A DNA stretch of 39,741 nt from Lentisphaerae bacterium RIFOXYA12_64_32 (GTDB lineage: Bacteria > Verrucomicrobiota > Lentisphaeria > Oligosphaerales > YB12-FULL-65-16). The position numbers and the translations under genes were made by a program. Shown here piece after piece: positions 1 through 8,233 of this stretch. Under the pieces are notes generated by a model. The model worked only from the letters and a program-made list of their open reading frames with translations, did no database searches and was not told the DNA's origin. Position 1 is the stretch's first letter. Each line of letters opens with the position of its first letter. Location of the stretch: NCBI GenBank assembly GCA_001803235.1, contig MHBL01000085.1:1-39741 (forward strand). Reading direction: 5' to 3'.

Positions 1-2
1 CC

Positions 3-3000
3 GTGACCGACGCGCACCTCGCCGCAACCACCATCCTGCTCGACGGCCAGGCGTTCGTTTCCGGCACGAGTGTGAGCGCGGAGGCCGCGCACACCCTGGC
101 CGTCACCGCCCGCGATGTGGCGGGCAACGTAGCGAACGCCTCGCTCGCGTTCACCATCGACCTGACGCCGCCGGCCATCTCGAACCTCGCCCCCGCCGGC
201 GGCAGTACGATCGAGGGCCTCACCCCGACCATCAGTGCGGACTTCGCGGACGCACTGGCTGGCATCGATCTGGCATCCGTAGTCCTGACCGTCGACGGCG
301 TCGACGTAACCGCGCAGGCCACCGTCGGTCCGTCCGTTGTGTCCTTTTCGTCCGTTCTCCCCATGGCGCCCGGCGACCACACCGTCAGCCTCACCGTGCT
401 CGACCAGGCCGGGAACGAGGCCGGCACAGTCTGGGGCTTCTCGATCGCCGAACCGCTGGCCATTGCCAGCATCGACCCGGCGCACGGCACGACCGAGGGC
501 GGCACGTGGGTCGACGTCTACGGCAGCGGCTTCACACCCGAGAGTGACGTGCGCTTTGGCGGCGCATCGGCCGACGAGGTCAAGTTCTACAGCAGTTCGA
601 AGCTGGTCGCGGTCGCCCCGGCGCACGGCGCGGGAGTCGTCGACGTCACCGTCACCACCCCGGACGCGACCGCGGTCACGCTCGACGACGCCTTCGAGTA
701 CCTCGAACGCCTCACGTTCAATATCGACGTCGCCGGGGGACCGAACGCGACCCGGAGCGATGTCCAGGAGTATGACGTGCTCTACGGCAACACCGTGCCC
801 ACGGTCAGCGGCACCTTCGCCGGCGGCAGACCGCCCTACCATCTGGACGTCACGTACTACAGCGACCAGGGCACAACCGTCGTCATCCCGGTCGACGGCA
901 ACGCGTTCGCCGCGGACATCGACTTCGTCGAGGGCTTCCACTACGTGTTCGTCCTGGGCGCTGACTCGACCGGCGACGTGACCTGGACCGCGTTCTACTA
1001 CGTCAAGGACACCACCGGCCCGGCCGCGCCGGGCGCGGTCCACGCCTACCCGACCCCAGGCGGCACGGGCGCGACCGTGCTCTGGCCGCCGTCCGCGTCC
1101 ATGGACGCGGTCAAGTACGAACTGACCATCCGCTCCTGGTCCGACCAGGCCGGCGAAGGCGGCGTGGTCTCGACGCAGACCGTGACGCTCGGCACCGTCC
1201 CGTTTGGCCAGGCAACCGTCTCCGGGCTGACGACCGGCGAGCGCTACACCGCCCGCGTCACGGCCATCGACCGATCCGGAAACCGCGGCGCCGAATCGGA
1301 CCGCAGCATCTTCCAAGCGCTCGAATTCTTCGACCTGCACAACACCAAGAAGACCGTGCAGGAGAAACGGATAGCGATAGAGGGCACACCCCAGGCCCTC
1401 GGCTGGTGCAGCGCGCTCAGTACCATGGAGGAACTCACGGAACTGCGCACTCGCATCGCGTGGTTCAACAACAGGAGTGTCGAGGACAAGTCCAGTCTGG
1501 GTGGGCGGCTTGCCTACTATCTGGGTTTTGACACATGGGGCTACGGCGGCTACATCGTCGATACCGCATGGCATGCCGTCATCGTTCCCACTCCCAACAC
1601 AATTTGGGTGGAGACTCCAGGCTGGGTCACGGAAAGTGCTGCCGAGCAAGTGGCCGATGAAGTCAACCGAGTCACCGAATGGTCACCTGCACAGAGCGGG
1701 GATTGGCAGATCAATAGGGTCAAGACCTGGGACGGGTTCTCGGAGTTCGTCATCAGCGAGGAGAGTTGGGCTGATTGCTGGAGCCAAACGATGGCCAATT
1801 GGAGAGGACCGTATGAGTCCGTCTACGATGGCGTTGAAACCCCTTTCCCTTCCCAAGTTGCGTGTGGCTTCTACGGCGGCGCCGGTTGGGTAGCGCCCCT
1901 GTACTGGCAGGTGGGGGCAGTCCACAACTGCGCAGCCGAGGTCTCTATCGAATTCAACAGTCGCAGCGGTGTAAGCGGTTTCTTTTGGACTGACTATGGA
2001 GGTGCCTCCCCCGGAGCTGAAGTCACCAAGTACTATCCCTTCGGCAATGTCTACTGCTTCGCTGACCCAGCCACCAGTCCCCGTGTGGACAACTGGGGTG
2101 GGATGATGCATCTCTCGTCCGGCTATGACGGACGTGCAGACGCACGCTACAACATCTACGCGCGATCGTCTCGCTCCCTGCAACTCGTCGACGTCGTCAT
2201 CACCCCCGACTCGGAGTACGTCGCGGTCGGCGCCGCGGTCGGCGTCGACGCGTTCGTGATCTACAAGAGCGCCGGCTGGGACGGCGCGGCCCTGAACGGC
2301 AGGTACGACCTCGGCGAAACGTTCACCGACTCGGACGGCGACGGCATCCGCGACCCGGACGAAGGGTTCACCGACGAGGACGCCGTGTTCTGCTACATCC
2401 CGACGCCCATCGAGTGCGGCGACCAGAACGCGTTCGTCTGCAACCAGGGCGGCTCGATCTTCGTCGGGTTCGACCCGGGCACGTACACCATCACCACGCC
2501 CCAGGGCGGCAGCGGCAAGATCAACATCCTCGGCGTCAACATCGAGTTCACCGACACCGCGAGCAACACCCTCAACTGGCAGGACGAAGACCTCTACGGC
2601 GGCCTCACCCCGGTCAACGACGCCCTGAACCAGGACATGTCCACCGTCAACCTGAGCGCCATCCTGCCGCCCGACGTGACCGGCACGTTCACCATCCGCA
2701 CCGGCCCGGACATCGAACTGTGGAAAGGCGGCGCCCCGTTCCTCGCCGCCAACTCGGCCCTCGCCGGCCTCCCCGAGTCCCAAATCACCGGCGCCTTCCA
2801 AATCAAAGGCATCTCCGTCACCGCCGAGTCCGGCATTACGCTCGAATTCTGGCCCGACGGCGTCGGCACGGCGCAGTACGCGGATTACGTCAAGGTGTGG
2901 ACGGTGCAGGTGGCGATCGAAAACGTCACCACCACCGCGACCGGCAGTCCGCTTCATGTTCTCGAAACGCTCCAGATCGCCACGAAGGAATGGCTCTCGG

Positions 3001-3215
3001 GTCTGCCCGCCACTTTCAACGTCGGCAAAGACAAGTTGGTGGACTCCATCGGCGCCGTGGTCTGGTCCAAGTGCCCGTATCTGGTCGTCAAAGCGCTGAA
3101 CGTCAGCTGTGCGGGCGGGAACTTCGTCGCGGCCGGCGCACTCTTCGAGCGGGGTCGTACTTATGGAAGTCAGTCGCATGCAATTGCTTATCTGCTAATC
3201 TTTATCGCGCAATAG
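3..3215 (+). CDS. Large secreted multi-domain protein with Ig-like, IPT/TIG and FN3-like domains (5' partial)
   Basis: The reading frame is open from the window edge, so the true start and any signal peptide lie upstream. Visible parts, in order: the end of one Ig-like domain (about 1–52); a second Ig-like domain (54–148, with a PGDHTVSLTVLDQAGN-type strand pattern); an IPT/TIG domain (about 150–235, GTTEGGTWVDVYGSGF signature); a domain of unknown type (236–335); a fibronectin-III-like domain (340–432); a unique region with many Trp and Tyr (440–735); and a C-terminal part with an acidic calcium-loop-like motif DSDGDGIRDPDEG near 776–788. Such architecture fits an extracellular adhesin or matrix protein; the specific role is unknown. 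The unique region (about 1,330–2,160) uses more A/T-ending codons than the flanks, suggesting a separately acquired segment. The last 20 codons turn AT-richer and hydrophobic, so the 3' end may be truncated or recombined. No homologue was identified. Confidence 0.8.
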   Translation: MTDAHLAATTILLDGQAFVSGTSVSAEAAHTLAVTARDVAGNVANASLAFTIDLTPPAISNLAPAGGSTIEGLTPTISADFADALAGIDLASVVLTVDGVDVTAQATVGPSVVSFSSVLPMAPGDHTVSLTVLDQAGNEAGTVWGFSIAEPLAIASIDPAHGTTEGGTWVDVYGSGFTPESDVRFGGASADEVKFYSSSKLVAVAPAHGAGVVDVTVTTPDATAVTLDDAFEYLERLTFNIDVAGGPNATRSDVQEYDVLYGNTVPTVSGTFAGGRPPYHLDVTYYSDQGTTVVIPVDGNAFAADIDFVEGFHYVFVLGADSTGDVTWTAFYYVKDTTGPAAPGAVHAYPTPGGTGATVLWPPSASMDAVKYELTIRSWSDQAGEGGVVSTQTVTLGTVPFGQATVSGLTTGERYTARVTAIDRSGNRGAESDRSIFQALEFFDLHNTKKTVQEKRIAIEGTPQALGWCSALSTMEELTELRTRIAWFNNRSVEDKSSLGGRLAYYLGFDTWGYGGYIVDTAWHAVIVPTPNTIWVETPGWVTESAAEQVADEVNRVTEWSPAQSGDWQINRVKTWDGFSEFVISEESWADCWSQTMANWRGPYESVYDGVETPFPSQVACGFYGGAGWVAPLYWQVGAVHNCAAEVSIEFNSRSGVSGFFWTDYGGASPGAEVTKYYPFGNVYCFADPATSPRVDNWGGMMHLSSGYDGRADARYNIYARSSRSLQLVDVVITPDSEYVAVGAAVGVDAFVIYKSAGWDGAALNGRYDLGETFTDSDGDGIRDPDEGFTDEDAVFCYIPTPIECGDQNAFVCNQGGSIFVGFDPGTYTITTPQGGSGKINILGVNIEFTDTASNTLNWQDEDLYGGLTPVNDALNQDMSTVNLSAILPPDVTGTFTIRTGPDIELWKGGAPFLAANSALAGLPESQITGAFQIKGISVTAESGITLEFWPDGVGTAQYADYVKVWTVQVAIENVTTTATGSPLHVLETLQIATKEWLSGLPATFNVGKDKLVDSIGAVVWSKCPYLVVKALNVSCAGGNFVAAGALFERGRTYGSQSHAIAYLLIFIAQ

Positions 3216-3330
3216 GCTTACAATTGATTTGTTAGGCCATTCTTGCGATATGGTGCTGGGGGCCTTGCCATTTACCGTTGATCCTCCCCTGAGTCACTTC
3301 GCACTTCGCAACCGATTACCCACTACTGCA

Positions 3331-4074
3331 TTATTGCTTCAGCGCCCGCGACAGTCGGTTATCAACGAACCTCCGCACCCTCGCCAGCGGCCCGGCCTGG
3401 AGCTCGGCAAACAGCGCCAGCCGGGGAACTTGCAGCTCCCCCAGAACGCGGCCAGCGGTCCTGCTCGTGATAACCGCCAGCAGGCCTTCCAGAAGATCGA
3501 CCAGTTCTCGCTCCGGCATGGCGCCGTTGATGACCGTGGCCTGTAGGTCAGCCAGATACGCCGGCATGAGTCGCGCCAGGATCCGGACGTGCCTCACGTC
3601 CTGGCGCCCAGGTTGAGGGAGATCGGCAACGTTGGCGATCTTTGCCTGCAGCAGCGCTATCGGACCCGGGACCTGAACCCTGACTGGCCCAGCACCGAGG
3701 ACGACCGTGTAGACTTTGGCGCGAAGTTCGTCGTTGCTTACGCCATGGACACAGCGCAGTACTTCGACGAGCAGGGGCTGGCCATCGCCGCCCGTGGCGA
3801 TCACCACCCCCACCTCGTTGGTTGTGGGGCGGAGAGGGAAGAACTGCGCCCGCACCCCGGCGGCCTTCGCGAGCCTGGTCAGCGTCGCCCGGTCGCCGAG
3901 CACATCCACATCCCGTGAAACGAACGGTGCGAGGTCGCGGGTTCGCTCTTCGTAGTAGAGGGCCCAGAGGTTTACGGCCTGGCCCGCCACCAAGAGCACC
4001 GGCTCGCCCGTCGCCAGGATTGGTGCGAAGTCCGCAGGTGGGCGTGGCTTGCCGTCAGAGATCCGTGGTGGCAT
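3331..4074 (-). CDS. Predicted nucleotidyltransferase-fold protein, second gene of a toxin–antitoxin-like pair
   Basis: The 247-residue protein carries a nucleotidyltransferase-like signature: a small-residue loop before a helix (LLVAGQAVNLWALYY) and, about 25 residues later, an SRDVDVLGD segment that supplies the paired aspartates. The classical GG/GS dipeptide is replaced by GQ, so activity is uncertain. The remaining sequence is helical. Its 5' end overlaps the 3' end of the upstream minus-strand gene by 20 bases (4055–4074), which implies co-transcription and translational coupling. In MNT/HEPN-type and AbiEii-type systems the nucleotidyltransferase modifies a partner protein or tRNA; this family knowledge only suggests a role here. 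The family is otherwise unrecognised. It could also be a stand-alone antibiotic-nucleotidyltransferase-like protein. Confidence 0.65.
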   Translation of the reverse strand: MPPRISDGKPRPPADFAPILATGEPVLLVAGQAVNLWALYYEERTRDLAPFVSRDVDVLGDRATLTRLAKAAGVRAQFFPLRPTTNEVGVVIATGGDGQPLLVEVLRCVHGVSNDELRAKVYTVVLGAGPVRVQVPGPIALLQAKIANVADLPQPGRQDVRHVRILARLMPAYLADLQATVINGAMPERELVDLLEGLLAVITSRTAGRVLGELQVPRLALFAELQAGPLARVRRFVDNRLSRALKQ

Positions 4075-4456
4075 GGTGGGGATGCAGTCCTAAGATGCGA
4101 ATCTCGCACCCTGGCGGGATTGCGGAGTTGCGGGCCTGGATGACTGAGGGTTCGACGGCCTGCAGATCCAGAACCAGTTGCTCAAACTCGCGCCGCCGCC
4201 GTTTGAACCGCGCCAGTTGTGCTGCCGTTCTGAATCGGGACGGCATTTGGGGAGCAAACGCCCACACCGCGGCCCGAATTGCCTGCGCCTGCTCGGGCAC
4301 CAAGGCGTGCTTCCGCACCAGTTCCCGCCCCGCCTGGCGCAACAATGCGGTGACGGTCGTGCCCTCGCGGCGAGCGATCACATCCAATGCGGCCAGAACG
4401 GCCCGGTGTTCCGCCAGGCTCTTGCGACGCTTTGATGCAGCCAGTTGATTGGGCAT
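4055..4456 (-). CDS. Small basic helical protein, putative antitoxin/partner of the nucleotidyltransferase
   Basis: The 133-residue protein starts with a Lys/Arg-rich stretch (ASKRRKSLAEHR) followed by a segment compatible with a ribbon-helix-helix or short HTH fold (ARREGTTVTALLRQAGREL), and then a second basic helix (RFKRRRREFEQLVLDL). I chose the ATG at 4456 because the 22 codons in front of it look non-coding and contain an overlapping palindrome that fits an operator. It is the first gene of a two-gene minus-strand operon; the next start overlaps its end by 20 bases. Small DNA-binding protein plus nucleotidyltransferase is a common TA layout, with the small protein repressing its own promoter. 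That role is inference; no family was recognised with certainty. Confidence 0.6.
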   Translation of the reverse strand: MPNQLAASKRRKSLAEHRAVLAALDVIARREGTTVTALLRQAGRELVRKHALVPEQAQAIRAAVWAFAPQMPSRFRTAAQLARFKRRRREFEQLVLDLQAVEPSVIQARNSAIPPGCEIRILGLHPHHATTDL

Positions 4457-4472
4457 TGTACGTTTGACAAAA

Positions 4473-4492
4473 GGTTGATTCAACCTAAGGTT
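4473..4492. promoter_or_regulatory. Overlapping palindromes, candidate operator of the TA-like operon
   Basis: Two palindromes overlap here: GGTTGATTCAACC (4473–4485, 6-bp arms around one base) and AACCTAAGGTT (4482–4492, 5-bp arms). They end 17 bases upstream of the ATG at 4456. This spacing is typical for an autoregulatory operator of a small DNA-binding protein. A TTGAAT–17–TACAAT match also lies here on the minus strand, but its -10 overlaps the start codon, so it may be fortuitous. Confidence 0.4.
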
Positions 4493-4583
4493 ACAATAAC
4501 ACCGAACTTGTGAACTTCCCACCCCGCGCCCCGGATTCCGCGTGCTGCGTCAGTCGCGGGTGCAGGGTCGTGGGTGGCTGGTC

Positions 4584-4641
4584 AAAGTGGCGGGAGCGGC
4601 TCGCTCCCGCGGGTGTCGGAGCGAGCCGCTCCGACCACTTT
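4584..4641. repeat. Double-hairpin palindromic repeat, copy 1
   Basis: The outer arms AAAGTGG / CCACTTT enclose two hairpins, GGGAGCG-GCT-CGCTCCC and TCGGAGCG-AGC-CGCTCCGA. The two hairpins are also complementary to each other, so the whole 58 bases can fold as one long stem. A related copy with the same outer arm lies at 9911–9964. No protein-coding signal is seen, and the design resembles extragenic palindromic (REP/BIME-like) elements. Confidence 0.6.
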
Positions 4642-4679
4642 AGGCGAGCCCCCCCCAGCCCAGCACCCGCCGCTCCCAT

Positions 4680-4791
4680 GAAACTGAAGGAACCCGGAGC
4701 CCGCGAGGACGCGGGCGCTCCAGTTCGGATACCGCACGACTCTTGGAGCGCCCGCGTCCTCGCGGGCTCTGGAAACGTCCTGGCCAGTTTC
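4680..4791. repeat. Large stem-loop with 26-bp perfect arms
   Basis: Positions 4697–4722 and 4744–4769 are perfect 26-base inverted repeats (GC-rich, beginning GAGCCCGCGAGG) separated by 21 bases. A further outer pair GAAACTG / CAGTTTC at 4680–4686 and 4785–4791 delimits the element. No poly-T tract follows, so it is not a standard intrinsic terminator. It stands between the TA-like module and the ATPase gene. Confidence 0.6.
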
Positions 4792-4798
4792 ACCTTGG

Positions 4799-4842
4799 TA
4801 TGACCGGGCCGTCTGCCGCCCGGGGGGCGCTGACGCATTACC
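4799..4842. repeat. Dispersed 44-base intergenic repeat, copy 1
   Basis: The sequence starting TATGACCGG and ending GGGGGGCGCTGACGCATTAC reappears in inverted orientation at 27949–27992 with only a few differences. A shorter match (CACTGACGCATTAC) occurs near 28200. All copies are intergenic. Confidence 0.55.
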
Positions 4843-4941
4843 ACGGATTACCTCCCTGGCTTGTACTACGGCAAATTGCATCTATCTTCTTCTTGGAAGT
4901 AAACAACAGCAATAAACCTTTCCTTCCGGAAGATAGTCATC

Positions 4942-6252
4942 ATGAATCTTGAAGCCATGCAGCGGATCATTCTTGACTTTCAGACGAGTGAGCTGCCGAC
5001 GTTGACTGAGCGTGAACTGGAAATCACGCCGATCGATGGCATGTCGTTCACCATCGTCGGTTGCCGACGGGCTGGCAAGACGTTCCGGACCTACCAGTAC
5101 TTGAGCGAACGGTACAGGGGAGGCGTGTCACGGGAGAATATTTGCCGAATTCAGTTCAACGACCACCGACTCCAAGCTCTGCCTGCCGCCGAGTTGGATG
5201 TCATTGACCGCGCCTATTTCTCGCTATTTCCAGAAAAACGCGGACGGGAAGACGTTTTCTTCATCTTTGACGAAATACACCGCATTGACGGCTGGGAGAA
5301 TTACGTGCTGTATCTACTGGATACGGCTCGAAATCGAGTTCTGATCACAGGCTCCACCTCGAAACTGCTCACGGGCGACATTGCCTCCGCGCTTCGCGGG
5401 AAGAATTTCTCCCGGGAATTGCTCCCCTTCTCCTTCCGGGAGTTTGCCCGGCACTACGGCGTGCCTGCGGACCCGATTACCAGCGATGGTTCGGCGCGAC
5501 TGGTCAAGCTGTTGCAGCAATACATCCGGCAAGGCGGCTTTCCTGGCCTGTTGAATCTTGATCCCAGCCTGCATCACGATCTGCTGGAGAGCTACTGGGA
5601 TACCATGATACTGCGTGACATTATCGAGGCTCACCCGGAAGACAACATCAACATTGTGTCATTCACGCGATTCTTGCATGCCCTGCTGGCCCGACTGTCA
5701 TGCCCCGTGACGATAAACAAGATCTCCGTCAATCTCCGGCAGGATGGCGTCAAATTCTCTGCCGAAACGCTCTACAAATACATGCACTACTTGAAGGAAG
5801 CGTATCTGCTGTACACCGTTGAATTCTTCTCCTGCTCCGAAAAAGTGCGGGGCCAGAACTATCGTAAAGTTTATGCCGTTGACTGGGCATTGGCCAATGC
5901 CGCGGTGCCGGCCGAGGGCGTGCACCCGACGCGGCAGTTTGAGAACCTCGTTTACATCGAACTTCGTCGCCGCGGTTATGAACTATCGTACTACCGTACA
6001 CGTCAGGGACATGAAGTGGACTTTGTCGCGCTGAACACGCAGAAACACACTGGCAACATTGAACTCTATCAGGTCTGCTACGCGCTGGACGACCCCGAGG
6101 TTCGACAGCGTGAATTGCGCGCCATTGCCAAAGCCGCCACCTATCTGCAGTCGTCCCGTTGTTGCATCATCACCCTCAATGACGAGGAGATCTTGGACCA
6201 CGATGGTACAAGAATTGAGGTCGTACCTGCCTGGAAATGGCTTCTCCTGTGA
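4942..6252 (+). CDS. AAA-type ATPase with DUF4143-like C-terminus
   Basis: This 436-residue protein has an N-terminal P-loop (VGCRRAGKT, G40 to T47), a Walker B motif (FFIFDEIH, about 106–113) and a sensor-like VLITGSTSKLL (133–143), the order seen in AAA_14 domains. The C-terminal part carries the RQFENLVYIELRRRG and GHEVDFVAL (356–364) signatures of DUF4143, a nuclease-like fold. The usual E-x-K after the EVDF motif is not evident (IELYQV instead), so nuclease activity is doubtful. The family is widespread, often horizontally acquired, and its cellular role is mostly unknown. Codon and base use is clearly less GC-rich than the surrounding DNA, which supports transfer. The start at 4942 is preceded by a GGAAG-type ribosome site. 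The gene stands alone between repeat blocks. Confidence 0.88.
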   Translation: MNLEAMQRIILDFQTSELPTLTERELEITPIDGMSFTIVGCRRAGKTFRTYQYLSERYRGGVSRENICRIQFNDHRLQALPAAELDVIDRAYFSLFPEKRGREDVFFIFDEIHRIDGWENYVLYLLDTARNRVLITGSTSKLLTGDIASALRGKNFSRELLPFSFREFARHYGVPADPITSDGSARLVKLLQQYIRQGGFPGLLNLDPSLHHDLLESYWDTMILRDIIEAHPEDNINIVSFTRFLHALLARLSCPVTINKISVNLRQDGVKFSAETLYKYMHYLKEAYLLYTVEFFSCSEKVRGQNYRKVYAVDWALANAAVPAEGVHPTRQFENLVYIELRRRGYELSYYRTRQGHEVDFVALNTQKHTGNIELYQVCYALDDPEVRQRELRAIAKAATYLQSSRCCIITLNDEEILDHDGTRIEVVPAWKWLLL

Positions 6253-6270
6253 TACACGTCAACCTTTATT

Positions 6271-6280
6271 GCACAGGTCG
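6271..6280. repeat. Solitary end of the CGACCTGTGC element family
   Basis: GCACAGGTCG lies 18 bases after the ATPase stop codon and matches the conserved end of the elements at 22800–23023 and 38427–38533. No partner end was found nearby. A weak stem GATACAC (6251–6257) / GTGTATC (6281–6287) brackets it. Confidence 0.4.
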
Positions 6281-6388
6281 GTGTATCTTGGTTTCAGGAG
6301 ATTTGGTGGCAAACCTTGCGCGGGGTTCGGCCGCCGTTGGGTTCACCCCGAAGATGGGGTGCGTGTGTGAGCCGCGCGACCTCCTTCA

Positions 6389-8233
6389 TCATCGGCGTGA
6401 GGCCGGCGGGACCGGCAGTTGCACCGGTTGGGAGGCGTTCACCGCCGCACGCCTGACCGACAATACCGCCATGCGGCACTGGCCCTTCTCCTCCCAGGCA
6501 CAGAACGCCATGTCGAAAGAGCCAGGCAGGTCGGGCCCGCCCCGCAGATCGGGACAGATCTCGGCCAGTCCTTCATCCCAGACGACAAGATCCGCGTCGA
6601 CCTCACGGCACAGTTCCCGTAGTTGAGAGGGCGGGACCCGGACCCTCTTCGAAGCTGGCAGCAACCCCCGAGGTGAAACAAAGTCGCCCCCCGCCAGGTA
6701 CGCCGTGGCGGGGTCGGCGCAGACGACGACCGGACGCCTCCCCGTCTGGTAAACGTCCCAGGTGGAGTGCAACTCGGAATTGGCGGGCCCCGGCACATAG
6801 TGCTGACGCATCCAGTTCGCCGCTGCCCGAACCGCTGCATCGTTCTTTGCCTTCTCCCCGTGGCTCAGGAAGCGCACCCCTTTCTGCCCGTCCCACACCA
6901 GCGCGGCGACAACGACCACCAAGGCCAAGTTGGCCAGGACCGAAATGCCGCGCAGCGGCACGTGCTTCACGATCAGCGAATACACGGCCAGCAGCCCCAT
7001 CGCCGCCCATCCGAGGAGAAACGGCAACCCGGCGGCAAAGTACCGTGCCGGCACCTCGACATCCTCCGAGTCGGCCCCGATCACCGGGAGGACCAGCATC
7101 CCCAGCAGCAACAGGACATGCCCCCCGAGAGCGCCGAGGACGAGCCATTCCGCCGCCAAAACCTGCCGACGCCACACGCGCCAACACACCACGGGCAGAG
7201 CCAGAATCACGTAGACCGGGAACAACCCCTTGACCACCTGCCGGGCCGCCAAAGCCCAAACCGACTCGCTGGCGGATGACGGCGGGGGGGACGCCTCCGG
7301 CAAGGTGCTCGGTCCAGCCGGGACCGCCGCCACCGCAGAGGCCACCGAGGGGGCCGACTCCGGCATCCTGCCCGTGCCAAACCGCAGCGCTACCCCAGTT
7401 ACCCTCTCAATCTTACGCAGGGCTGGAATCTGTTGCGTGGCGGTGACCGGGTAACCGGTGGCGTGGATACAGAAAATGACCCACGGACTGACCAGTACCC
7501 CCGCCAGGACGGTGCCTGCCAACGCCCGGCCGGGGAAACGGACACGAAATTGCGGCCGGAGGTCCACGCCATCCAGCACCAGGAGAACCAGAAGCACGCA
7601 CAGCGCAAACGGGACCGCATCACCCCGAGTCAGTACCATGCCGGCGGTCGACACGGCGACCAGGAACGCGGCACGCCAGGACCGGCGCCGCAGGAACGCC
7701 ACCAGCGCCGCGACAGCCAGAACCAGCAGCAGGGTCCGCAGCGAGTCCCGCAGGCCCACGGCGCCGATCCGGACCAATCGTGGGCACAGCACATACAGGA
7801 CGCCGGCGTAGACGGCAACCGCCCGTCCGAACAGGAGGCGATGCAGCCAGAAGACCGGAAACACGGCCACTGCAAAGAACACAGACGACGCCAGTTTCAC
7901 GGCAGCAAACGGCTCAACGCCGCACCATGCCAGTGCGCCGCTGGCCAGGACGAAGAGAGGCTGCACACGTGGATGCAAGGCGTCGGCAATGTGCCCCTCG
8001 GCAAAGGCGCGGACCATCGGCGCATAGCGTGATGCGACGTCACGCAGCGGAACCGGCTGCAGAAAGACGTACGGTGCGCACAGAAGCAGGGCCAGGCCGA
8101 ACAGGGCAAGGCACACGCGCCAGTCGCTGGCGGGTAGCCAGGCTGAAAGTGGACCAACGGGGGCTGGCCCCGCAGCCTCGGGAACCGGCCCCGAATGGGC
8201 GGAAGAACACGGGGACTGGCTCTCCAGGCTCAA
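6389..8233 (-). CDS. Membrane glycosyltransferase, GT-C fold (GT39/ArnT-like)
   Basis: This 614-residue protein has a Pro/Ser-rich N-terminus, a first membrane helix at about 39–58, and then a periplasmic loop with the acidic motif LRDVASRYAPMVRAF followed by many hydrophobic helices. This is the layout of GT39/ArnT-like enzymes that use polyprenyl-phosphate sugars as donors. A Pro/Ser/Ala-rich loop follows in the middle, then more helices to about residue 450, and a soluble C-terminal domain of about 150 residues that includes a YVPGPANSELHSTWDVYQTGRR segment. Its start overlaps the stop of the upstream transferase gene by four bases (ATGA), so the two are translated together. It probably adds a sugar to lipid-linked or surface glycan on the periplasmic side. 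It could alternatively be the missing polymerase/ligase of the locus, which the sequence cannot decide. Confidence 0.8.
   Translation of the reverse strand: MSLESQSPCSSAHSGPVPEAAGPAPVGPLSAWLPASDWRVCLALFGLALLLCAPYVFLQPVPLRDVASRYAPMVRAFAEGHIADALHPRVQPLFVLASGALAWCGVEPFAAVKLASSVFFAVAVFPVFWLHRLLFGRAVAVYAGVLYVLCPRLVRIGAVGLRDSLRTLLLVLAVAALVAFLRRRSWRAAFLVAVSTAGMVLTRGDAVPFALCVLLVLLVLDGVDLRPQFRVRFPGRALAGTVLAGVLVSPWVIFCIHATGYPVTATQQIPALRKIERVTGVALRFGTGRMPESAPSVASAVAAVPAGPSTLPEASPPPSSASESVWALAARQVVKGLFPVYVILALPVVCWRVWRRQVLAAEWLVLGALGGHVLLLLGMLVLPVIGADSEDVEVPARYFAAGLPFLLGWAAMGLLAVYSLIVKHVPLRGISVLANLALVVVVAALVWDGQKGVRFLSHGEKAKNDAAVRAAANWMRQHYVPGPANSELHSTWDVYQTGRRPVVVCADPATAYLAGGDFVSPRGLLPASKRVRVPPSQLRELCREVDADLVVWDEGLAEICPDLRGGPDLPGSFDMAFCAWEEKGQCRMAVLSVRRAAVNASQPVQLPVPPASRR

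Noticed and set aside
1683..3179. Long open frame antisense to the secreted protein (498 codons)
   Set aside because: Low-complexity Arg/Asp/Val-rich shadow of a GC-rich gene; no domain or ribosome site.
4470..4500. Promoter TTGAAT-17-TACAAT for the TA-like operon
   Set aside because: The -10 overlaps the start codon, so transcription would begin inside the gene; kept only as a remark under the operator.
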